Shown one piece after another: positions 9,615 through 18,093 of a stretch of 44,105 bases of DNA. The number at the start of each line of letters is the position of its first letter. Positions within the stretch are counted from its first letter, which is position 1. A program made the translations under genes and the position numbers. The notes under the pieces were generated by a model. It made no database searches, was not told where the DNA came from, and saw nothing but the letters and a program-made list of their open reading frames with translations. The stretch is from Verrucomicrobiota bacterium (GTDB taxonomy: Bacteria; Verrucomicrobiota; Verrucomicrobiia; Verrucomicrobiales; DEV007), in NCBI GenBank assembly GCA_002862135.1, contig PKCI01000090.1, forward strand, positions 1 to 44,105, read 5' to 3'.

Positions 9615-10691
9615 TCAGTCGTTGATGTTCTGGGCGATAAGGGCTGCGAGACCCGGACCCTCGGCGCTACGGTCGCCGCCAAGAAGAGTGGCGGTGAAAG
9701 GCTGCTCGAGAAGAGACGGATCGATCTGCATGCCGAGAGAGAGGCCCAGCTCGTGGAGTTTGTCCTTGATCTCGTTGAGAGACTTCTTACCGAAGTTACG
9801 ATACTTGAGCATCTCGGCTTCGGACTTCATAGCGAGCTGACCGACAGTGGTAATATTCGCGTTGTTGAGGCAGTTAGCGGCACGAACGGAGAGTTCGATT
9901 TCGTTAACGCTCATGTTCAGCAGCTTCTTGAGCTCGGCATTTTCCTCGCTTTGTGTCTCGGGACGGTCCTCGATGTTGATGGCGTCATCGTCGTAGTTGA
10001 CGAAAACGTCGAGGTGGTGACGGAGAATCGCAGAAGCTTGAAGGAGAGCGTCGTGAGGCTCAATCCGACCGTCGGTCCAGAGTTCAAGGTTAAGCTTGTC
10101 GTAGTCAGTGCGCTGACCGACACGGGTGTTTTCCACAGCATATTTGACGCGGCGAACCGGTGAGAAAATGGAGTCGATCGGAATCACGCCGATAGGCATG
10201 TCGGGATGTTTGTTATCCTCGGATGTGTTGAAACCACGACCAACGCGAACTTCCATCTCAAGTGAAAACTTCGTGTTACGATCCAGTGTGCAAATGTGCT
10301 GGTCCGGGTTCACGATTTCGTACTGGGAAATTTCCTGAATGTCCTTGGCGGTTACTTCTCCGGCCTTGTCGACGGTGAGGGAGAGAGTTGCAGGATCCTT
10401 GTCCTCGAAGTGCTTGAAGCGGATCTGCTTTAGGTTGAGGACTATATCAGTGACGTCTTCGACCACACCGGGAAGGCTGGCAAATTCATGCTGGGCGCCG
10501 GCGATGCGCACTGAAGTGATAGCGGCGCCTTCCAGCGAGGAAAGGAGCACACGGCGCAGGCTGTTACCGATAGTATGACCAAAACCAGCCTCAAAAGGCT
10601 CAGCCGTGAATTTGGCGTAGGTTTCGGTTGCGGTGTCTTCGTCTTTAACAAGACGATCCGGAATCTCAAACGGAGCTAGTGATTTGGACAT
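9615..10691 (-). CDS. rpoA: DNA-directed RNA polymerase subunit alpha
   Basis: 358 residues from the ATG at 10691 (MSKSLAPFEIPDRLV); another ATG three codons upstream at 10700 is possible. The alpha subunit dimerises to nucleate core RNA polymerase, and its C-terminal domain contacts UP elements and activators. The N-terminal domain shows AEPFEAGFGHTIGNSLRRVL and SSLEGAAITSVRI, and the central insert VVEDVTDIVLNLKQIR. The C-terminal domain contains IELSVRAANCLNNANI and KNFGKKSLNEIKDKL-like helix-hairpin-helix residues (here YRNFGKKSLNEI). rplQ follows on the same strand. The rpsM, rpsK and rpsD genes normally found immediately upstream are absent; a 237-base leader and a terminator lie there instead, so rpoA must have its own promoter. 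Confidence 0.97.
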   Translation of the reverse strand: MSKSLAPFEIPDRLVKDEDTATETYAKFTAEPFEAGFGHTIGNSLRRVLLSSLEGAAITSVRIAGAQHEFASLPGVVEDVTDIVLNLKQIRFKHFEDKDPATLSLTVDKAGEVTAKDIQEISQYEIVNPDQHICTLDRNTKFSLEMEVRVGRGFNTSEDNKHPDMPIGVIPIDSIFSPVRRVKYAVENTRVGQRTDYDKLNLELWTDGRIEPHDALLQASAILRHHLDVFVNYDDDAINIEDRPETQSEENAELKKLLNMSVNEIELSVRAANCLNNANITTVGQLAMKSEAEMLKYRNFGKKSLNEIKDKLHELGLSLGMQIDPSLLEQPFTATLLGGDRSAEGPGLAALIAQNIND

Positions 10692-10918
10692 GTAATGCAT
10701 GGGTAGCCGGGTTTCCCTCGCGCGAGCGTGACTCCCTTTCAGGAAAACGCAAGGACCTACGGCGATTGGATAAACGCTCGAGCGCGGAATATCGGAGATA
10801 ATTCTGGAAAGTAAAGGGGGAATATTTTGGGGAGTGATGAAAGCACAGGGCATATGGCATAAACCATGAGTGGGCAGCAGAGAGGCTTTTGCCGTGGATC
10901 TTTTGCCAGAAACCGACC

Positions 10919-10951
10919 AAAAAGAAAGCCCCCGCAGTGGTCTGCGGGGGC
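10919..10951 (-). terminator. Intrinsic terminator upstream of rpoA
   Basis: A perfect 10-bp GC-rich stem, 10928-10937 (GCCCCCGCAG) with 10942-10951, around a 4-base loop. On the minus strand it is followed by a T-rich run (TTTCTTTTT, 10927 to 10919). It would stop transcripts arriving from the ABC transporter operon or the small frame at 11015-11374, and insulates rpoA from upstream transcription. The other flank is A-rich but has no T run for the plus strand. Confidence 0.85.
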
Positions 10952-11014
10952 AAGGCAAATCAAAAGACTTCATTTCAGTGAGGAACCGATGTGAAGGCTT
11001 TTTGCTGCTTATTT

Positions 11015-11374
11015 CTAGGACTGTCTGTGTAAAGCACGGTTGGTTTTAGTTTGGGAAGAACGGGAAGGGCTCGTCCCCTTGGAAAGAGGACTGAAACTGT
11101 GAGAGGCAAGGCTCCTGATGTTAGATTCAGGTTGAGAGGTTGCAGAAGTGGAGCGCCAGAACGTGCCCGAACTGCTGGCTTCCGACAAATTCGCATCCCT
11201 GTAGTTTTGGAACGGGGCTTTCACACTCGCCGAAGCAGCTGTCTCTTTGGAAGGAGAAAATCCTGAGGAGCATGCCGCGGCAGCGAAGAGGAATGAGAGT
11301 TGATAACTCTTAATAAGTCCAGCGGGCTCGGGGGAATAAATCTCGAAAATTATGTAAATAATAATTAATCTCAA
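11015..11374 (-). CDS. Possible small serine-rich lipoprotein (uncertain)
   Basis: An open frame of 119 codons beginning at a TTG, 38 bases after the ABC permease stop. After a poor 21-residue lead it contains a lysine followed by a hydrophobic run and a lipobox-like LFAAAACSSG, then a Ser/Thr/Ala-rich tail. That arrangement fits a small lipoprotein, and the terminator at 10919-10951 lies downstream on the same strand. Against it: no good start codon close to the hydrophobic segment, and the strong ribosome-binding-like AAGGAGGT at 11399-11392 is 17 bases from the TTG, too far. Apart from this and the terminator, I see nothing else between 10692 and 11412. Confidence 0.3.
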   Translation of the reverse strand: MRLIIIYIIFEIYSPEPAGLIKSYQLSFLFAAAACSSGFSPSKETAASASVKAPFQNYRDANLSEASSSGTFWRSTSATSQPESNIRSLASHSFSPLSKGTSPSRSSQTKTNRALHRQS

Positions 11375-11412
11375 TAAGATAAATTCAACTTACCTCCTTC
11401 CAGGGAAATTTT

Positions 11413-13107
11413 TCAAACCCGGAACAAAGCACCTAGCTTTTTGCCCAAGATTACCCCAGCTCCAACTATCGTGATCGCGAGAAATGCCATGGCCCAAACT
11501 CCCAGTGCCGATGCGAGATGTGGGCCGTTGCCTAGCGAAGTGACAAGGGCGTAAATCGCTTTGGTGATGGGGAAATACTGCTGCTGTTCGGCGAGGATAA
11601 GTGAATCAGAGACTTCCAGCATGGCGAAAGAGAAGGCAAGCAGGCCGCCGGCGATAAGATTAGCTGCAATCAAAGGCAGGGTGACTTTGGTAAGAGCCTT
11701 GAGTGGCGGGCACCCGAGATTCTGTGCTGCTTCTTCCAGAGTGACGCTGGTCTGCTGAAAACCAGCGGCAGCCGACCGCACCACGTATGGTAGACGACGC
11801 ACCGCGTAGGCGATGATAAGAATGATAATAGGGTTTTCGCCAAGAACGAGGAAGTCAAAGCGCTGGCCTTCGCGAGTCATGGCGAGATAGCCAAAGGCGA
11901 GGACTAGGCCCGGCACGGCAAGAGGAAGCATCGCCGTGGCGTCAAGGAACTGCCTGCCGGGGAGCTTGGTGCGAACAACGACATAGGCGATTGCGGTTCC
12001 CAGGATGACGTTCATCACGGTGGCAAGGGAGGCGTATTTGAGGGAATTTCCGATCGAATTGAGAGTCAACGGGTGACCGAGAGCATCGAGATAGTGCTGA
12101 TTAGTCCAGTGCCGGGGTAAAATGCTACCGTACCACTGTTCCGACAGGGACAGCAGGGTGACGCCGATATGAGGCAAGATGGCGAGACCAGTAACGAAAA
12201 CAAAGGAGCCGATGCAGAGCAGATTGGCCATTGGAGAAGCTGGTTTCAGGACACGGCCGGTAGCGGCTCGCCCGCTGCTGGCACCTATGTCACGCCCGAA
12301 CAACCACTTCCCGATTAGGTAGAAAAAGACGGTGGCTACTAGCATGAGAACGACGAGAGCGTAAGGGAACGGGTTGCCGCTAAGATCTTTGATCCCGTGG
12401 AAGATCTGGACCGAAGTTACCCGGCCGAAATCAAAGATCAAAGGGACTCCAAGCTCGGTGAAGGACCAGATGAAGATAATGGTCGCCCCGGCAAAAACTC
12501 CGGGCATGATCATCGGCAAAGTGATGCGGGAAAGGCGCCGAATTCCATGGCAGCCAAGGTTTTCGGCGGCTTCTTCCATGGCGGGATCAACATTGGCCAG
12601 GGCTGCGGAGATATTGAGGTAGGCGATTGGATAGAGGTGAAGGGCGTTCATCAGGACGACACCGAGGAGTTGGCCTTCACCGAGCCAGTCGTGGGGAGCG
12701 TTGGCGTCCATGAGCCCTAGATCGATAAGAAAGGCATTTAAAACGCCTGCCTGGCCGAGGATCTGGCGGATTCCGAGAGCTCCTACGAAGGGAGGAAGAA
12801 TCAATGGCACGAGAATCAGCGAGTTTAGGATCTCCTTCCCTCTGAAATCCCAGTGATTGGCCATCAAGGCCAGGGGAAGGGCAATTAAGAGGGACAACAG
12901 AGTTGTAAACAGTCCCATGTAAAAACTATTTATAAGTCCCTCTACGTAAATGGGGTTCTTGAATATTTCAGCAATATAGACAAGGGTGAAAGTATCCTCC
13001 GGCGTGACGAAGGCTTCTTTCACCGTGTGCCAGATCGGATAGACGAAGAACAGCGCAAAAAACACAATCGTGAATCCGTAGATGGTCGTTGCGAGGCCTT
13101 TATGCAT
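11413..13107 (-). CDS. ABC transporter permease, two fused permease domains (FbpB-like)
   Basis: 564 residues, predicted to span the inner membrane about 12 times. It is a double-length binding-protein-dependent permease of the ferric iron/polyamine/thiamine superfamily. Each half carries its own EAA loop, which docks the ATPase: EEAAENLGCHGIRRLSRITL in the first half and EEAAQNLGCPPLKALTKVTL in the second. The duplicated arrangement means one gene supplies the whole channel, as in FbpB/AfuB-type systems. It is the last gene of the operon, 18 bases after the binding-protein gene. Iron(III) is the most common substrate for this architecture, but the sequence alone does not decide it. Confidence 0.9.
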   Translation of the reverse strand: MHKGLATTIYGFTIVFFALFFVYPIWHTVKEAFVTPEDTFTLVYIAEIFKNPIYVEGLINSFYMGLFTTLLSLLIALPLALMANHWDFRGKEILNSLILVPLILPPFVGALGIRQILGQAGVLNAFLIDLGLMDANAPHDWLGEGQLLGVVLMNALHLYPIAYLNISAALANVDPAMEEAAENLGCHGIRRLSRITLPMIMPGVFAGATIIFIWSFTELGVPLIFDFGRVTSVQIFHGIKDLSGNPFPYALVVLMLVATVFFYLIGKWLFGRDIGASSGRAATGRVLKPASPMANLLCIGSFVFVTGLAILPHIGVTLLSLSEQWYGSILPRHWTNQHYLDALGHPLTLNSIGNSLKYASLATVMNVILGTAIAYVVVRTKLPGRQFLDATAMLPLAVPGLVLAFGYLAMTREGQRFDFLVLGENPIIILIIAYAVRRLPYVVRSAAAGFQQTSVTLEEAAQNLGCPPLKALTKVTLPLIAANLIAGGLLAFSFAMLEVSDSLILAEQQQYFPITKAIYALVTSLGNGPHLASALGVWAMAFLAITIVGAGVILGKKLGALFRV

Positions 13108-13125
13108 ACTTCCGGTGGTCGGTGA

Positions 13126-14799
13126 TTACTGACTACTGATTACCTCATACTGTTTCCGAAACGCATTCGACAAGCGCCTCGCCAACTCGACCTCCGCCAC
13201 CTTGTCCCGTGTCTTCAAAACAGGGGCGATGCTGTTCATGACCGACTCGTAACTAATCAAGTCAATGTTTTCGAAGGCCTCGAGCCCTTGGTCAGGCATT
13301 CCGTCGTCGATAATGGTATGCCAGGCTGAGCGCTGCTCCTGATGGGGATCAATGCAAGCGCACTTGATGGCAAAGCGGAGTGAAGCGAAGAGGTGCCCCG
13401 TCCAGTCGTCGCGGTAATTGAAGCCCTCGGCGAGCTCAAAGAGATTTACATCGGGATCTGACATGTGGCGCTGATTCTCAGGAGTGTAGAAATCCTTGCG
13501 GATGGGAGGGCGCCGCAGGGCAAATCGCTTGGGTCCACCGGGTGTACCGGGCCTGAAGTTCCAAAGCTTTTGTCCATCTGGAGACAAAAGATACTCGACA
13601 AATTTCTGGGCCAGTTCCGGCGAGGGGGCTCCCCGAAGCATCCCGACTGGATCGGCACTGATCGAACTTCCAGCCTTGGGCATGACGAAGTGAATATGAG
13701 AATTGCCCACCTCGTCCCGATAGATCTCATTGAACGTGCGACCGTAGAAATCAATACACATACCGGCAGCGGCATCACCCTGGGCCACATCACGTGGAAC
13801 CTTGGCCGCCGAGTCGGTGAAATAGCGGCTGTTGGCGCTGATCTTGAGGATGAGCTTCATCGATTCGTTCCAGCCGCGGCGAACGGCTTCATCTTCGCTT
13901 AAGCCTTCCTTGCGAATGAGACGCTGGATTCGTTCCTGGATCAGCATCTCGAAAGCTTTCGTCGTTGAGCCTGACTTGGTGGGGTCAGCGAGCGCAATTT
14001 GTCCGGCGAGTTTCGGATCGGCCAGATCATCCCAGGTCTGAAGCCCGTCAGGCAAGCCGAGGCGAGCGGTGACATCTTCGTTGAAGCAGATTCCGAAGGC
14101 CGAGAGCACGGTCCCGACCCAGCGGTAGTCCTTGTCGCGAAAAGGTTCTCCGGAAACCATTTCGGGCATGACAGAGTCGCTGAACCAGTCTGGTTTCTCC
14201 GTGGCGAGGAGCGCGGGCCCGAATTGGCCGGAGGCGTTCTTTCCCACGAGATGTCCGATAAAGGCCTGCTTTCGGAAATCATAGGCACCACCGCCAAAGA
14301 AAAGATCAATTCCGACACCGATATCGGATTCGAGGTAGAGAGCGCGGGCTGCGAGAGCGAGCTGTTTCGAATTGTCCCGATCCAGCAGGGTCAGATCATT
14401 GAGTAAACCCGTTTGCATGGTCGATGCGACCGCTTCATCAAGGCCTCCGTCGGTCCACGCTTCCCTCACCGGCGCGGAAAAGGGGAGCTTGGTCTTCTTT
14501 TTCCAATACTGCTCGAATCGGGAGGAGTATTCGGAGCCAAGGAACTTGGCAATTTCCGAGGTTCCGCCAGGCTGGCGCCAGTCGATGAAAACGGTTCGGC
14601 CGTAGTTCTTCTTCATGTGGCCAGCGAAAGCCCGGGCGAACTCGGACTGAATGGATTCGTTGTGAGGCGTAATTATGACGAGGCGTTCCACGTCGTCATC
14701 AAGATTGAGGCCGCCTTGTTCTGGGGCGGGGCGCAAGGCGAACGGAGCTACGAGGACCACAGCCAAGAGAATGCCAACGATGGAGAGTCGCAGGAGCAC
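13126..14799 (-). CDS. ABC transporter substrate-binding protein (family 1, large form)
   Basis: 557 residues beginning with GTG at 14799, two bases after the ATPase stop. An N-terminal hydrophobic segment (LSIVGILLAVVLVAPFAL) is a signal peptide or membrane anchor; there is no lipobox cysteine. The fold is that of extracellular solute-binding family 1, seen in LVIITPHNESIQSEFARAF, DWRQPGGTSEIAKFL, DLADPKLAGQIALADPTKSG and SADPVGMLRGAPSPELA. FbpA-type iron proteins are usually near 330-350 residues, so this is about 200 longer; the extra length includes an insert in the first third and a C-terminal helical region after residue 430. It probably delivers ferric iron or a similar ion complex to the adjacent permease. 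Confidence 0.85.
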   Translation of the reverse strand: MLLRLSIVGILLAVVLVAPFALRPAPEQGGLNLDDDVERLVIITPHNESIQSEFARAFAGHMKKNYGRTVFIDWRQPGGTSEIAKFLGSEYSSRFEQYWKKKTKLPFSAPVREAWTDGGLDEAVASTMQTGLLNDLTLLDRDNSKQLALAARALYLESDIGVGIDLFFGGGAYDFRKQAFIGHLVGKNASGQFGPALLATEKPDWFSDSVMPEMVSGEPFRDKDYRWVGTVLSAFGICFNEDVTARLGLPDGLQTWDDLADPKLAGQIALADPTKSGSTTKAFEMLIQERIQRLIRKEGLSEDEAVRRGWNESMKLILKISANSRYFTDSAAKVPRDVAQGDAAAGMCIDFYGRTFNEIYRDEVGNSHIHFVMPKAGSSISADPVGMLRGAPSPELAQKFVEYLLSPDGQKLWNFRPGTPGGPKRFALRRPPIRKDFYTPENQRHMSDPDVNLFELAEGFNYRDDWTGHLFASLRFAIKCACIDPHQEQRSAWHTIIDDGMPDQGLEAFENIDLISYESVMNSIAPVLKTRDKVAEVELARRLSNAFRKQYEVISSQ

Positions 14800-14801
14800 G
14801 T

Positions 14802-15881
14802 TTAGCGAGGAGGCAGGAGGACTATGTCCTCGGATTTGGCAGTAGCGTAGAGCGTTTCTCCCGTGTCTCGAATGACGCGGCGGGGGTTTAGCTCGGACAG
14901 GTGAATTGGATCTTCGCGTCCGTCGACACTGAGCGAGTAATGGGCCACCTCACCGAGGTAAGTCGACTCTGTCAGTTTACCGGCGATGGCATTCTGTGCC
15001 GGAGGACTAACATCGATCGAAAGGCATTCGGGGCGAACGGAAATAGTGACACGTTCGTCAGGCTGAGGCTTCCAGTCCGGATTAGATGGTCGTCCCACCA
15101 GTTCGCCGATGGCGGTCTTCACGTAAATTTGGTCCCCAGACTGAAAGGCAACCTGCCCGTCGACGAGATTGGTCTCGCCAATGAAACCAGCGACGAGAGC
15201 GGTGCGAGGCTTGCGGTAGACCTCCTCCGGTGTTCCGACCTGGGCGATGTTGCCACCATCGAGGACGGCGAGGCGGTCGGCAATGGAGAGAGCTTCTTTT
15301 TGATCGTGGGTCACATAGATAGCCGTGAGCCCGAATTCCTTGCAGATGCGGCGGATCTCGGTGCGCATCTCGATGCGAAGTTTGGCATCGAGATTCGAGA
15401 GCGGTTCATCCAACATGAGGCATCGGGGGCGCACCACGAGGGCGCGAGCGAGCGCGACACGTTGTTGCTGCCCTCCAGAGAGCTGATTGATCTTACGATT
15501 GCCGAGACCGTTCATCTTGACCATGGCAAGAGCCTTCTCGACGCGGTCCTTGATCTCAGGCTTCTTGACGCGTCGTTCTTCGAGGCCGAATGCAACATTC
15601 TTGAAGACATTGAGATGGGGCCACAGCGCGTAGCTCTGAAACATCATGGCTGTCTCCCGTTTGTGGGGCGGGACCTGGCTGACATCGTCGCCGTCGAAGA
15701 GGATCTTTCCCTCTTCGGGGAGATGAAACCCAGCAATGGAACGAAGCAGGGTTGTCTTGCCGCAGCCACTGGGTCCAAGCAGGAAAAAGAGTTCGCCAGA
15801 ACCGATGTCGATATCGAGCTGATTCAGCGCGACAACACTGCCGAAGCGCTTGACGAGTCCGCGAATTTTAATAGATACCAT
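14802..15881 (-). CDS. ABC transporter ATP-binding protein with TOBE domain (FbpC/PotA-like)
   Basis: 359 residues, first gene of the importer operon. Walker A is GPSGCGKTT (36-44), the Q-loop FQSYALWPHL (81-90), the signature LSGGQQQRVALARAL (134-148), Walker B CLMLDEPLSNLD (154-165), and the H-loop YVTHDQKEAL. The C-terminal third is a TOBE domain (TISVRPECLSI), typical of ferric-iron, sugar and polyamine ATPases. It hydrolyses ATP on the cytoplasmic face to drive the double permease encoded two genes downstream. The gene is divergent from the sulfatase at 16136, with 254 bases between. I found no convincing Fur-type operator there. Confidence 0.93.
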   Translation of the reverse strand: MVSIKIRGLVKRFGSVVALNQLDIDIGSGELFFLLGPSGCGKTTLLRSIAGFHLPEEGKILFDGDDVSQVPPHKRETAMMFQSYALWPHLNVFKNVAFGLEERRVKKPEIKDRVEKALAMVKMNGLGNRKINQLSGGQQQRVALARALVVRPRCLMLDEPLSNLDAKLRIEMRTEIRRICKEFGLTAIYVTHDQKEALSIADRLAVLDGGNIAQVGTPEEVYRKPRTALVAGFIGETNLVDGQVAFQSGDQIYVKTAIGELVGRPSNPDWKPQPDERVTISVRPECLSIDVSPPAQNAIAGKLTESTYLGEVAHYSLSVDGREDPIHLSELNPRRVIRDTGETLYATAKSEDIVLLPPR

Positions 15882-16135
15882 GAGCGGAATAGAACAGAAT
15901 GGATCTAAGCAAATCCTGACGCGGGGACAAGGAAATAGAGATAGATTCCGATGGAGAAATCTCCGATTTTGAGGCTATGGTTACGGTAATCCCCGCAGTC
16001 AAAAGAGCTGGAGAGATGCTGGAGCATCAGGCATCACTTGATCCTTGGGGAAGCCCAGCGGGACATTACCAAACGCACCGACCTCGCGCCTGATCGCGCC
16101 TTTGCGTCGGAATGGGCTGGTGTTAGCCTCGGTGC

Positions 16136-17887
16136 ATGAAATTTTTTGCCGCGATTTGTCTCCTTTTCGCTATCACACTCGGTTATGCTGAGCCCCCCAA
16201 TGTGATCGTCATTTTGACTGATGATCAGGGCTGGGGGGACTTGAGTTTATCAGGTAACAAAAACCTTTCGACTCCGAACATTGATTCCCTGGCGACAGAT
16301 GGTGCCTCCTTTGACCGGTTCTACGTGAGCCCGGTTTGTTCGCCAACCAGGGCAGAATTCCTAACAGGGCGCTTTCACCAGCGCAGCGGGGTTTATTCCA
16401 CTTCGGCCGGTGGTGAGCGAATGGACCTTGATGAGGTAACAATCGCGGATTCCTTCAAAGCGGCCGGCTATAAGACCGCTGCCTTCGGGAAGTGGCACAA
16501 TGGGATGCAGTATCCGTATCACCCCAACGGGCGAGGGTTTGACGAGTTCTACGGTTTCTGCTCGGGGCACTGGGGCAACTATTTCAGCCCGATGCTCGAG
16601 CACAACGGCGAGATCGTAAATGGTGAGGGCTTCGTAGTGGATGAATTCACTGACAAGGCAATGGATTTCATCGCTGAGAATAGGGACGAACCCTTCTTTG
16701 TATACTTGCCCTACAACACGCCGCATTCCCCGATGCAGGTGCCAGATAAATTCTGGGATCGTTTCAAGGACAAGGAATTGACAATGCGTTATCGAGAGCC
16801 GGAAAAAGAAGACGATCTCCATCTTCGTTGTGCTCTCGCCATGTGCGAGAACATCGACTGGAACGTAGGGCGTCTGCTTGGGAAACTTGGTGAGTTAGAA
16901 ATCGCCGAAAACACGATCGTGATCTACTTCTGTGATAACGGGCCCAACGGTTTCCGCTGGAATGGGGGAATGAAGGGAAAGAAGGGGGCCACGGATGAGG
17001 GCGGAGTGCGCAGCCCTATGTTGATCCGCTGGCCTGCCGGCATCGACGCTGGAACCACGGTGGAGACGCTTGGGGCGGCAATCGACTTGTTGCCAACACT
17101 GGTTGAAATGGCGGGCGTCGAGCATATCGGAGTCGAGCCGCTGGATGGAGTCAGCCTCGCTTCAGTTCTTACCAAAGAGGGGGAAGGCGCATCGGAAGCT
17201 CTCAAAGAGCGCATCATCTTCAGCGGATGGAAAGACCGTTTTTCGGTGAGGACCGCGCGCTGGCGTCTCAGCCATGACAAGCAACTCTTCGATATGGAGA
17301 ATGACCCTGGCCAAAGAATCAATGTCGCGAGGCAGTATAAAGATGTCTACGACCGTCTTAATAGTAAGCGCCTCGCTTGGAAATATGCCATGATTGCCGA
17401 ATTAGGTGATGACGCTCGTCCTTTCATGATCGCGGATCCCGGCCACGCCTTTACCCAGTTGCCGGCTCGAGACGGGATTCCTCACGGCAATGTTGAGCGT
17501 TCCAACAAATTTCCGAATGACTCCTTCTTTACCAATTGGATTTCCACGGATGACGAGATCACCTGGACGGTGGAGGTGGCCGATTCAGGCAAGTTTCAGG
17601 TCGAGTTGTTTTACACCTGCGCAGAAGCCAATGTCGGTTCCACTGTGGAGTTGAGCTTCAAAGGCAATTCCCTGAGCGGTAAAGTTGAGAAGGCAACGGA
17701 TACTGAGTTGCTTGGTGCTGCCGATGACCGAACACCGCGTGGAGAGAGCTACACGCAGGAATGGCATCGGATGTCCCTTGGAATGATAGAACTGGAAAAG
17801 GGTTCTGGCGAGCTTACGCTGCAAGCTACCGATATTCCCGGCGAAGAGGTGATGAGTTTCCGCCTCCTGCTGTTGAGGCGTTTGTAG
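16136..17887 (+). CDS. Exported type I sulfatase with C-terminal beta-sandwich extension
   Basis: 583 residues. Signal peptide at 1-18 (cleavage near GYA). A formylglycine-dependent sulfatase: the metal-binding DD at 29-30 (ILTDDQGWGD) and the CSPTR motif at 68-72, where Cys68 is converted to formylglycine by a maturation enzyme not present in this window. GKWHNG supplies the conserved Lys/His pair, and FCDNGPNGFRWNGGMKGKKG the second metal and substrate region. The catalytic part ends near residue 425; the last 155 residues (from ITWTVEVADSGKFQVELFYT) look like a sandwich domain often appended to verrucomicrobial arylsulfatase-like proteins, perhaps for carbohydrate binding. The likely substrate is a sulfated sugar of algal or mucin origin; specificity cannot be read. 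Confidence 0.93.
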   Translation: MKFFAAICLLFAITLGYAEPPNVIVILTDDQGWGDLSLSGNKNLSTPNIDSLATDGASFDRFYVSPVCSPTRAEFLTGRFHQRSGVYSTSAGGERMDLDEVTIADSFKAAGYKTAAFGKWHNGMQYPYHPNGRGFDEFYGFCSGHWGNYFSPMLEHNGEIVNGEGFVVDEFTDKAMDFIAENRDEPFFVYLPYNTPHSPMQVPDKFWDRFKDKELTMRYREPEKEDDLHLRCALAMCENIDWNVGRLLGKLGELEIAENTIVIYFCDNGPNGFRWNGGMKGKKGATDEGGVRSPMLIRWPAGIDAGTTVETLGAAIDLLPTLVEMAGVEHIGVEPLDGVSLASVLTKEGEGASEALKERIIFSGWKDRFSVRTARWRLSHDKQLFDMENDPGQRINVARQYKDVYDRLNSKRLAWKYAMIAELGDDARPFMIADPGHAFTQLPARDGIPHGNVERSNKFPNDSFFTNWISTDDEITWTVEVADSGKFQVELFYTCAEANVGSTVELSFKGNSLSGKVEKATDTELLGAADDRTPRGESYTQEWHRMSLGMIELEKGSGELTLQATDIPGEEVMSFRLLLLRRL

Positions 17888-17948
17888 GGCAGCGAATCGT
17901 CGAACTTCACGTCAGCCTTTGGTGGGGCGAGCTTATGCGTGGCCGCTT

Positions 17949-17975
17949 CCTTGACAAGGGTCTTTCCCGTCAAGG
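17949..17975. terminator. Strong two-part hairpin between convergent genes
   Basis: CCTTGAC at 17949-17955 pairs with GTCAAGG at 17969-17975, and GGG 17958-17960 pairs with CCC 17966-17968 inside it. It lies between the stop of the sulfatase (plus) and the stop of the L,D-transpeptidase (minus). There is no T run on either strand, so it is a transcript-end structure by position only. Nothing else stands out in 17888-18093. Confidence 0.4.
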
Positions 17976-18093
17976 GTGCTTCCGGCTTCACTGTCGAAGG
18001 GGAGCTCGGCCCTTCACGCGCAAACGCGCGGATGATAGTTGGCGCCAGGCTATCCTTTGGCAACTAATCACCGACCACGGCAGCCAAGCTGGC

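Noticed and set aside
9565-10163. 199-codon plus-strand frame across rpoA
   Set aside because: Antisense to the rpoA coding region, which is unambiguous.
14901-15908. 335-codon plus-strand frame
   Set aside because: Antisense shadow of the ABC ATPase; all ATPase motifs are intact on the minus strand.
15882-16135. Possible Fur box between the iron-type ABC operon and the sulfatase
   Set aside because: I looked for a GATAATGATAATCATTATC-like palindrome and found nothing close to it.
17749-18063. Minus-strand frame downstream of the L,D-transpeptidase
   Set aside because: It has some protein-like stretches but half lies antisense to the sulfatase, and I recognise no family or start signal.
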